NCBI GenBank assembly: GCA_039916225.1
Contig: JBDSLU010000127.1
Span: 1 to 19,689 of the forward strand
DNA from: JBDSLU01 sp039916225
GTDB taxonomy: Bacteria > Acidobacteriota > Vicinamibacteria > Vicinamibacterales > Vicinamibacteraceae
Length of the DNA: 19,689 bases
Direction: 5' to 3'
A model generated the notes under the pieces. That model searched no databases, had not been told where the DNA came from, and was given only the letters and a program-made list of their open reading frames with translations. Below, piece after piece: positions 7,041 to 13,461 of the stretch. How positions within the stretch are numbered: position 1 is the stretch's first letter; each line of letters begins with the position of its first letter. The position numbers and the translations under genes were made by a program.

Positions 7041-8492
7041 ATGACCTCGGACAAAACGCCCGCTTCCGTTCCCGCTGGCCGCGAGATTCCGCGGGACCGC
7101 GACCTGGTCGACATGCTCACGCGCAAGGTCGTCGGCCAGACGACCGCGATGCAGAGCATCGTGCCCTACATCCAGATGTATCAGGCGGGGCTCAACCCGG
7201 AAGGGCGCCCCGTCGGTATCTTCCTGCTGCTGGGGCCGACCGGCACCGGCAAGACGCGCACGGTCGAAGCGCTGGCCGAGGTGCTGCACGGCAGCGAGAA
7301 GAAGGTGGTCAAGATCGACTGCGGCGAGTTCCAGTCGGACCACGAAGTCGCCAAGCTCATCGGTGCGCCTCCGGGTTACCTCGGCCATAGAGAGACGCAG
7401 CCGGTCCTGACGCAAGAGAAGCTGGCGCAGGCGATCTCGCCCGAGTGCCCGGTCTCGATCGTCCTCTTCGACGAAATCGAGAAGGCGGCGCCGGCGCTCT
7501 CGACGCTCCTGCTCGGCATCCTCGATCGCGCGACGCTGACCCTCGGCGACAACACCACCGTCAACTTCGAGCAGAGCCTCATCTTCCTCACGAGCAACCT
7601 GGGCGCGCGCGAGATGATGAAGGAGATGAAGCCGGACCTCGGCTTCCAGGGCAACGCCGATCGCAATCCGGTCGAGCTCGCCAGCAAGCTCGAAAACATC
7701 GGCGTCGCTGCGGTGCGTCGCCGCTACTCGCCCGAGTTCGTCAATCGCATCGACGTCGTGATCACCTACCAGCCGCTCAACGAGCAGGCGCTGGCAGCGA
7801 TCCTCGACCAGCACATCGGCGACCTGCAGAAACACGTCAACACGCGCCTCGGCAGCCGGTCGTTCGAGATCGAGATCGACGGACCGTCGAAGAAGTTCCT
7901 CCTCGAGCGCGGCACCAGCGCCGAGTACGGCGCCCGCGAACTGAAACGGATCATCCATCGCCACCTCACCCAGCCGCTCGCCGCGCTCGTCGCCAAAGGC
8001 GACGTCGCGCCTGGCGCGCAGGTCGTCGTCACGTGGGTCGAGGGCTCGGAAAGCCTGACGATCACGCCCGGCGAAGGCCGCCGCGATCCGGTGCCGACGG
8101 AGCCGATCGTGATGGTCGTCGACGACAACCAGGGCCTGCTCACCTGGCTCGAACAGGAGCTGAAGGCCGCCGGCTTCCAGCCGGTGGTGTTCGCGGCGCT
8201 GCAGGACGCGACCCAGGCGGTCGAGAAGATCCGGCCCGACGCCGCGGTGATCGACGTGATGCTGCCGGACGGCAACGGCGTCCACCTCGCCGTCCAGCTG
8301 CGCAAGCGCTTCGCGCGCCTGCCGGTGGTGGTGATGAGCGGTATGGCGCTCCACACCGAAGAAGCGGCCATCTGCGACAGTTACGGCTTCGAGACGCTCT
8401 ACAAGCCGTTCCTCTCGCAGGATCTGAAGAGCGTGCTGCACGCGCTGCTGCTGCACGGCGCCAGCGAACGCGCCAAGGTCGCCGGCTCGTAG
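7041..8492 (+). CDS. AAA+ ATPase (ClpA/ClpB D2-like) fused to a C-terminal response-regulator receiver domain
   Basis: This 483-residue cytoplasmic protein has two parts. Residues 25-345 are one AAA+ module of the ClpA/ClpB D2 type: Walker A GPTGTGKT (65-72), D2-like pore loop GAPPGYLGHRE (108-118), Walker B VLFDEIEKA (D144, E145), sensor 1 LTSN (183-186), arginine-finger region PEFVNRID (231-238), and sensor 2 YGAREL (296-301). A linker leads to a receiver domain (355-475) with acidic pair D361/D362, phospho-acceptor D405 in VIDVMLPDGNG, S433 and K455. All receiver catalytic residues are present. There is no Clp N-domain, no D1 ring and no DNA-binding domain. L200-G201-F202 occupies the region where ClpA/ClpC carry the ClpP-docking tripeptide. 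The start is ATG 7041; GTG 7014 is possible. An unfoldase or remodelling ATPase gated by phosphorylation is the inferred role. Confidence 0.9.
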   Translation: MTSDKTPASVPAGREIPRDRDLVDMLTRKVVGQTTAMQSIVPYIQMYQAGLNPEGRPVGIFLLLGPTGTGKTRTVEALAEVLHGSEKKVVKIDCGEFQSDHEVAKLIGAPPGYLGHRETQPVLTQEKLAQAISPECPVSIVLFDEIEKAAPALSTLLLGILDRATLTLGDNTTVNFEQSLIFLTSNLGAREMMKEMKPDLGFQGNADRNPVELASKLENIGVAAVRRRYSPEFVNRIDVVITYQPLNEQALAAILDQHIGDLQKHVNTRLGSRSFEIEIDGPSKKFLLERGTSAEYGARELKRIIHRHLTQPLAALVAKGDVAPGAQVVVTWVEGSESLTITPGEGRRDPVPTEPIVMVVDDNQGLLTWLEQELKAAGFQPVVFAALQDATQAVEKIRPDAAVIDVMLPDGNGVHLAVQLRKRFARLPVVVMSGMALHTEEAAICDSYGFETLYKPFLSQDLKSVLHALLLHGASERAKVAGS

Positions 8493-8499
8493 TCGGGAC

Positions 8500-8513
8500 G
8501 TCGGAGTACCGAC
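8500..8513 (+). other. Short hairpin between the AAA+ and VCBS genes
   Basis: GTCGG (8500-8504) and CCGAC (8509-8513) form a perfect 5-bp stem with loop AGTA, 8 bases after the AAA+ stop and 26 bases before the next start. It is weak and could be chance. It may attenuate read-through between two co-directional genes. Confidence 0.2.
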
Positions 8514-8539
8514 CAGGCTCCGCCGCGACCGTGCTCCGC

Positions 8540-9703
8540 ATGCGTAACGTCCTGTCCTGCCTGCTGCCGTTCGCCGCGCTCCTGGGCCTCGGCGCGGGCC
8601 GGCCGCCGAACGTACCGTTCGTCGTCCATCAGATCGACAACGGTGCCAGCGAGACGGCATCGGTCTTCGACGTCGACGGCGATCGCCGTCTGGACATCGT
8701 CTCAGGCGATTTCTGGTATCAGGCCCCGGCGTGGACACCACACCGCTTTCGTGAGATTCCCTTCACGAGCAACTACGTCGACGCCTTCAGCGATCTCCCG
8801 CTCGACGTCGATGGCGACGGCCGCACCGACCTCGTCACGGTCAGCTGGTTCGCCAAGAAGATCGCCTGGTATCGCAATCCGGGCTCGCCCAGCCCGGGCT
8901 CGGCCGGCACCACGTGGCCGGAAGCCACGGTGGACAGCGGCTTTTCGGTCGAGTTCGCGATCCTCGCCGACCTCGACAACGATGGGCGGGCTCGCGAGGT
9001 GCTGCCGCAGTTCGGCGACGCGAAGGCGCCGCTCGCGTGGTACGAGGCGAAGAACGGCACCTGGGTGAAGCATGTCGTCGCGCCCGGCGGCTTCGGCCAC
9101 GGCATCGGCGCCGGGGACGTGAACGGCGACGGACGTACCGACATCCTCACGCCGAAAGGCTGGCTCGAAGCGCCGGCCGACCCGCGCAGCAGCGGCTGGA
9201 CGCACCACGCCGACTGGACCGACCCGCAGCAGCTCGGCTTCCTCCACACGGTCGATCTCACCGGCGATGGACGGGTCGAAATCCTGACGATGGCCGGTCA
9301 CGACTACGGCGTCCACTACTACGAGCGCGGCGCCGACGGTGCGTGGAGCAAGCGGGTCATCGACGACAGCTGGTCACAGGCGCACGCGTCGACGCTGGTC
9401 GATCTCGATGCCGATGGCCGCCCCGACCTCGTCACGGGTAAGCGCTTCATGGCCCACAACGGCAAGGATCCCGGCGAAAAGGAGCCGCTCGGTCTCTACT
9501 GGTATCAGTTTCGACCGGATGCCCAGGGTCGGCCGGAGTGGATCCGTCACGTGATCGCCTACGGCGGCCAGGTCGGCGGCGGCATGCAGATTCCCGCGGT
9601 GGACATCGACGGCGACGGCGACGTCGACCTCGTCTGCGCCGGCAAGAGCGGACTGTACCTGCTCGAGAACCGGACCAGAAAGATCGGGCCCACGGCCCGG
9701 TGA
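8540..9703 (+). CDS. Secreted FG-GAP/VCBS repeat protein with seven calcium-type motifs
   Basis: This 387-residue protein has a signal peptide at 1-20 (MRNVLSCLLPFAALLGLGAG) and should act outside the cytoplasm. Seven Asp-rich repeat motifs of the FG-GAP/VCBS beta-propeller type follow: DVDGDRRLDI, DVDGDGRTDL, DLDNDGRARE, DVNGDGRTDI, DLTGDGRVEI, DLDADGRPDL and DIDGDGDVDL. They are spaced about 40-60 residues apart, as expected for a seven-bladed propeller with one calcium loop per blade. No catalytic domain is visible. C7 lies inside the hydrophobic stretch without a convincing lipobox, so I do not call it a lipoprotein. The start is ATG 8540; an in-frame GTG at 8531 would add three residues. 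It lies 47 bases after the AAA+ gene on the same strand, so co-transcription is possible. The ligand is unknown. Confidence 0.88.
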   Translation: MRNVLSCLLPFAALLGLGAGRPPNVPFVVHQIDNGASETASVFDVDGDRRLDIVSGDFWYQAPAWTPHRFREIPFTSNYVDAFSDLPLDVDGDGRTDLVTVSWFAKKIAWYRNPGSPSPGSAGTTWPEATVDSGFSVEFAILADLDNDGRAREVLPQFGDAKAPLAWYEAKNGTWVKHVVAPGGFGHGIGAGDVNGDGRTDILTPKGWLEAPADPRSSGWTHHADWTDPQQLGFLHTVDLTGDGRVEILTMAGHDYGVHYYERGADGAWSKRVIDDSWSQAHASTLVDLDADGRPDLVTGKRFMAHNGKDPGEKEPLGLYWYQFRPDAQGRPEWIRHVIAYGGQVGGGMQIPAVDIDGDGDVDLVCAGKSGLYLLENRTRKIGPTAR

Positions 9704-9710
9704 GTATTCG

Positions 9711-9730
9711 GCGCTCGTCCAGCCGAGCGC
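9711..9730. terminator. Candidate bidirectional terminator hairpin between convergent genes
   Basis: GCGCTCG (9711-9717) and CGAGCGC (9724-9730) form a perfect 7-bp stem with loop TCCAGC. It lies 7 bases after the VCBS stop, and the convergent pdxH stop is 30 bases away. No T-run follows on the plus strand. Confidence 0.45.
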
Positions 9731-9760
9731 TCGCGCGAGGCTGCAACAGGCAGTCTTCCT

Positions 9761-10342
9761 TTACGGACTCAGGCGCGTCACCGACCAGGCATCGCGCTCA
9801 AGGACGTAAAGGAAGCGGTCGTGGAGGCGAAACGCGCCGTCCTTCCAGAACTCGATCCGCGCCGGCGTCAGCCGGAAGCCGCCCCAGTGCGGCGGCCGCG
9901 GCACGTCGCGGCCGGCGAACCGCGCCTCGGCCTCGGCGACCTGATCCATCAGCGCCTCGCGTGAGGCGATCGGCCGGCTCTGCGCCGACGCCCACGCCCC
10001 CAGCTGACGCCCGCGCTCGCGCGTGGCGAAGTAGGCGTCCGATTCCTCGGGCCCGAGCCGCGCCAGCGTCCCCTCGGCGCGCACCTGTTCGTTGAGCCAC
10101 GGCCAGTAGAAGGTCAGCGCCGCCCGCGCGTTGGCGGCGATATCCCGCCCCTTGCGGCTCTCGTAGTTCGTGTAGAAGGTGAAGCCGCGCGCGTCGAACC
10201 CGTGCAGCAGGACGATGCGCACCGCCGGCTGGCCGTGGGCGTCGCAGGTGCCGAGCGACATCGCGGTGTGATCGAAGGGCGCGTCGGCGCCGGCCCGCTC
10301 GAATAGTGCGGCAAAGCGGGCGATGGGGTCGTCGTGGCTCAT
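9761..10342 (-). CDS. pdxH: Pyridoxamine 5'-phosphate oxidase
   Basis: This 193-residue cytosolic FMN enzyme oxidises pyridoxine or pyridoxamine 5'-phosphate to pyridoxal 5'-phosphate with O2. It is the last step of vitamin B6 synthesis and salvage. Visible signatures are RIVLLHGFDARGFTFYTNYE (42-61), FMN-phosphate-binding SRKGRD (62-67), FYWPWLNEQVRAEG (78-91), and the PdxH C-terminal signature WGGFRLTPARIEFWKDGAFR (153-172) followed by LHDRF. R172 and H174 match the substrate-binding R-x-H pair, and the protein ends in RLSP as expected. It is slightly shorter than E. coli PdxH (218 residues) because of a short N-terminus. The ATG at 10342 is chosen because upstream residues are Arg/Gly low-complexity. 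It is divergent from the DUF4139 gene with 15 bases between start codons, so the promoters must overlap the neighbouring reading frames. Confidence 0.95.
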   Translation of the reverse strand: MSHDDPIARFAALFERAGADAPFDHTAMSLGTCDAHGQPAVRIVLLHGFDARGFTFYTNYESRKGRDIAANARAALTFYWPWLNEQVRAEGTLARLGPEESDAYFATRERGRQLGAWASAQSRPIASREALMDQVAEAEARFAGRDVPRPPHWGGFRLTPARIEFWKDGAFRLHDRFLYVLERDAWSVTRLSP

Positions 10343-10351
10343 GGACTTGAG

Positions 10352-10357
10352 TATCGT
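10352..10357 (+). promoter_or_regulatory. TAnnnT element abutting the DUF4139 gene start
   Basis: TATCGT lies directly before ATG 10358 and 7-12 bases before the in-frame ATG 10364. That is the spacing expected for a leaderless start at 10364, as at 2924-2929. No Shine-Dalgarno sequence is seen. It sits in the 15-base gap shared with divergent pdxH. Confidence 0.3.
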
Positions 10358-12823
10358 ATGACCATGACGCGCATTCTGTCGCCGGGTATAGCGGTCGCGC
10401 TCGTGCTCGCCACCGCCTCGATGCACGGCCAGACGCCGCCGGCCGCCCCGACTCCCCCGCCGCAGCCAGCCCGCGCCACGCCAGCGCCGCCGCGGCCCGC
10501 CGCCACGCCCACGCCCACGCCTGGGGCGCGGCTGCCGGTCCGTCGGGTCGTCCTCTACAAGAGCGGCATCGGCTACTTCGAGCACCTCGGCCGGGTCTCC
10601 GGGGCGCAAACGGTGTCGATCGACCTGACCAGCGGACAGCTCGACGACGTCCTGAAGTCGCTGACCACCGTCGATCTCGGCGGCGGCCAGGTCACCGGCA
10701 TCACCTACAACACCGAGGCGCCGATCGAGGAGCAGCTGCGCAAGCTGCGGCTCCCGCTGGCGCCGGACGTGACGCGGACCAAGCTTCTCGAGGCGCTGCG
10801 CGGCGCCCGGGTCGAGGTCCGCGCCGGCGGCGTGGTCGTCGCCGGCCGCATCCTCAGCGTGGCAGCGCAGATTCGCGGCAAGGACGAGAGCCAGCGCACG
10901 GTCGACGAGCTGACCATCGTCACCGACGGCGGCGAGCTGCGCTCCTTCGAGCTCGGCCCCGGCGTCGGCGTGACGATCGTCGAAGGCGAGCTGCGCCGCG
11001 ACCTCGGCCAGTACCTCGACGTCATGGGATCGGCGCGGTCACAAGAGGTCCGTCGGCTGCAGGTGGCGGCACGGGGCACCGGCGATCGCGACCTGTTCGT
11101 CAGCTACGTCAGCGCCGTCCCGGTCTGGAAGACGACCTATCGCCTCGTCATCCCGACCGAAGCGGCGCGCAAGCCGTTCCTCCAGGGCTGGGCGATCGTC
11201 GACAACACGCTCGGGGAGGACTGGACGGACGTCGAGCTGTCCCTGGTCGCTGGCGCCCCGCAGTCGTTCATCCAGGAGCTGTCCAAGCCGATCTACACGC
11301 GGCGGCCGGTGGTGCCGATCCAGACCGGCACCGTGGTGGCACCGGAGATCCACGGCGGCGCGATGAGCGCCGGCCCCGCGTCGCTGCGTGGCCGCGTCGT
11401 CGACAACACGGGAGCGCCGCTGCCCGGAGCGACCGTCAAGGTCCTGTCCGGCGATCGCGAGGTCGCCTCCACCGTCAGCGACGGCAACGGTGGTTACACG
11501 CTGGGGGCCGTTCCGTCGGGATCGGTGGTCGTGCAGGGACTCCTCTCCGGCTTCAAGACGACGCAGCGCGCGCTGGCCCTGCGGGGCGGTTCGACGACGC
11601 TGGACCTCGTCCTCGAAGTCGGCTCGCTGAGTGAGGCGGTGCAGGTGACGACGGAACAGCCGCGAGTCAGGGGCGACGCCGGGCGAGCGTTCAGCGTGAC
11701 GGCCGAGGAGGTTGCCCGTCTTCCGGCCGGGCGGGGCAGCCTCGGCGGGGTCGTCGGTGGAAGCCCCGCGGCGCCCCCGCCGCCTTCGCCGGCCGACCTC
11801 GAGGACGCCATGGCCGACCTCGACGTCGCCGCCGCCGGCGGCGAGCTCGGCGAGCTGTTCGAGTACAAACTGAAGCAGCCGGTGACGATCCGGCGCAATC
11901 AGTCGGCCATGGTGCCGGTCGTGCAGCACGACGTGGCCGTCGAGCGCGTCTCGCTGTGGAGCGCGGCGCGCGGCGTGACGCAGCCGCTGCGCGCGGTGTG
12001 GCTGACCAACGACACCGGGCTGACGCTGGACGGCGGCAGCTTGACGCTGGTCGAAGGCGGGGCCTTCGCCGGCGAGGGCCTGGTCGAGGCGATCAAGCCG
12101 GGCGAGAAGCGCTTCGTCTCGTACGCCGTCGACCTCGGTGTCCGCGTCACCGCCGCTGCGCAAGACAGCGGACGCCGGGTCAGCCGCATCCGCATCGCGT
12201 CCAGCGTGATGACCCAGTCGGTCGAAGAACGTGGCGCGGTCCTCTACACGGTCCGCAACGACGACGCGACGCCACGCGAGGTGGTCATCGAGCATCCCGT
12301 GCGCGCTGGCTGGGCGCTGACCGGCGGCGTCAAACCCGCCGAGACGTCGGCAACCGCGCATCGCTTCAAGGTCGCGGTGGCGGCGAAGTCGACCGCGACG
12401 CTGACCGTCGCCGAGGTGCGACCGATCGACCAGCGCACCTCCGTCTCGAATATCGCCGACGATCAGATCGCCGTCATCCTGCGCGGCCGCAACGTCGCGG
12501 CCGGCATCGAGCCCCAGCTGCGTGCGGTGGCGGCGGCATCGCGCGAGCTGGCCGAGGTGCAGCGCGCGATCTACGACCGGCAGGCCGAGGTGCGGCGGAT
12601 CGGCGAGGACCAAGGACGGGTTCGCGAGAACCTCAAGGCGCTCAAGGGCAGCGATGCCGAGAAGGCGCTGGTTCAGCGCTACACCGGGCAGTTGTCGGCG
12701 CAGGAGGATCGCCTCGACGCGCTGCGCAAGGAGATCGCGGTTGCCGACGCCGATCGCGCCGCGAAGCAGCAGGACCTATCGCGGCTGGTGGCGGCGCTGT
12801 CCCTCGACGTCGAGCTGCCTTGA
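10358..12823 (+). CDS. Exported DUF4139-type protein with an inserted Oar-like carboxypeptidase-regulatory segment
   Basis: This 821-residue protein has a signal peptide (about 1-24) and a Pro/Ala-rich linker (27-59). From VRRVVLYKSGIGYFEH (61-76) it follows a DUF4139/mucoidy-inhibitor-like layout, with paired beta segments such as LFVSYVSAVPVWKTTYRL. That region is interrupted at about 342-490. The insertion begins with a carboxypeptidase-regulatory Ig-like fold (SLRGRVVDNTGAPLPGATVK). It continues with VGSLSEAVQVTTEQPRV (423 is the S of SLSEAV) and FSVTAEEVARLPAG (445-458), which resemble the N-terminal extension and early plug of Oar-type TonB receptors. The DUF4139 region resumes near FEYKLKQPVTI (501) and ends in a coiled coil (about 728-800). 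The function is unknown; it is probably periplasmic or outer-surface. ATG 10364 is an alternative start. The TGA overlaps the TTG of the NUDIX gene. Confidence 0.85.
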   Translation: MTMTRILSPGIAVALVLATASMHGQTPPAAPTPPPQPARATPAPPRPAATPTPTPGARLPVRRVVLYKSGIGYFEHLGRVSGAQTVSIDLTSGQLDDVLKSLTTVDLGGGQVTGITYNTEAPIEEQLRKLRLPLAPDVTRTKLLEALRGARVEVRAGGVVVAGRILSVAAQIRGKDESQRTVDELTIVTDGGELRSFELGPGVGVTIVEGELRRDLGQYLDVMGSARSQEVRRLQVAARGTGDRDLFVSYVSAVPVWKTTYRLVIPTEAARKPFLQGWAIVDNTLGEDWTDVELSLVAGAPQSFIQELSKPIYTRRPVVPIQTGTVVAPEIHGGAMSAGPASLRGRVVDNTGAPLPGATVKVLSGDREVASTVSDGNGGYTLGAVPSGSVVVQGLLSGFKTTQRALALRGGSTTLDLVLEVGSLSEAVQVTTEQPRVRGDAGRAFSVTAEEVARLPAGRGSLGGVVGGSPAAPPPPSPADLEDAMADLDVAAAGGELGELFEYKLKQPVTIRRNQSAMVPVVQHDVAVERVSLWSAARGVTQPLRAVWLTNDTGLTLDGGSLTLVEGGAFAGEGLVEAIKPGEKRFVSYAVDLGVRVTAAAQDSGRRVSRIRIASSVMTQSVEERGAVLYTVRNDDATPREVVIEHPVRAGWALTGGVKPAETSATAHRFKVAVAAKSTATLTVAEVRPIDQRTSVSNIADDQIAVILRGRNVAAGIEPQLRAVAAASRELAEVQRAIYDRQAEVRRIGEDQGRVRENLKALKGSDAEKALVQRYTGQLSAQEDRLDALRKEIAVADADRAAKQQDLSRLVAALSLDVELP

Positions 12824-13461
12824 GCGACCCCTTCCGCAGCCTGCCGGATCTCGCCGCGCACCTGACGGTCGCGCTGCGCGGACCGCTGCCCGGCGCGCGC
12901 ATCCACGAGCGCCTCTCGCCGCGGCTCCTCGACGGATCGCTGCCGCCGCACGCCGGCCGCGAGCGCCCGGCGGCGGTGTTGATCCTGCTGTTCGCGCGAG
13001 ACGACGTGCCGCACGTCGTGCTGACGGTGCGCGGCGCCGACCTCCGGCACCACGCCGATCAGATCTCGCTGCCCGGCGGACGCCCGTCCCCCGGCGAGAC
13101 CGCCGAGGAGACGGCGGTGCGGGAGACGCACGAGGAAATCGGCGTCGACGGAACCGCGTTCACCATCGCTGGCCGGCTCACGCCGGTCCACATCGCGGTC
13201 AGCGGCTTCACCGTCCAGCCGATCGTCGCGCTGGCCGACACCGCGCCGATGTTCGTGCCGGCGCCCGGTGAAGTGGCCGCCGTCGTCGAGGTGCCGCTCG
13301 CCGTGCTCGCCGATCCCGCGACGCTGCGGACCGGCCGCCGCGCCCGCGGCGGCATCGAGATCGACGCCCCGTACTTCGCCGTCGGCGAGCACCAGGTGTG
13401 GGGGGCGACCGCCATGCTGCTCGGGGAGCTGCTCGCCGTCTGCGGCTGGGAGCCGAGCTAG
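12820..13461 (+). CDS. NUDIX hydrolase, CoA pyrophosphatase (NudL) type
   Basis: This 213-residue cytoplasmic hydrolase has the full Nudix box at 87-109: G87, E93, R101-E102, E105-E106 and G108 (GRPSPGE, then RETHEEIGV). Just before it is the LRHHADQISLPGG stretch (75-87) characteristic of the CoA/acetyl-CoA pyrophosphatase subgroup, which cleaves CoA to phosphopantetheine and 3',5'-ADP. The start is TTG 12820, inside TTGA shared with the stop of the preceding gene. No in-frame ATG precedes the conserved core, and GTG 12976 would remove about 50 residues normally present in this subgroup. The four-base overlap suggests translational coupling to the DUF4139 gene. Its TAG lies in CTAG, shared with the stop of the convergent kinase gene. 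Confidence 0.9.
   Translation: MSDPFRSLPDLAAHLTVALRGPLPGARIHERLSPRLLDGSLPPHAGRERPAAVLILLFARDDVPHVVLTVRGADLRHHADQISLPGGRPSPGETAEETAVRETHEEIGVDGTAFTIAGRLTPVHIAVSGFTVQPIVALADTAPMFVPAPGEVAAVVEVPLAVLADPATLRTGRRARGGIEIDAPYFAVGEHQVWGATAMLLGELLAVCGWEPS

Noticed and set aside
7041..8492. Reading the AAA+/receiver protein as an NtrC-type sigma-54 activator
   Set aside because: It lacks the GAFTGA loop and the Fis-type DNA-binding domain, the receiver is at the wrong end, and the sensor and pore motifs are those of Clp/Hsp100 D2 modules.
7445..8539. N-terminal extension of the VCBS protein through the AAA+ gene
   Set aside because: The frame stays open but reads as Arg/Gly-rich noise until the clear signal peptide at 8540.
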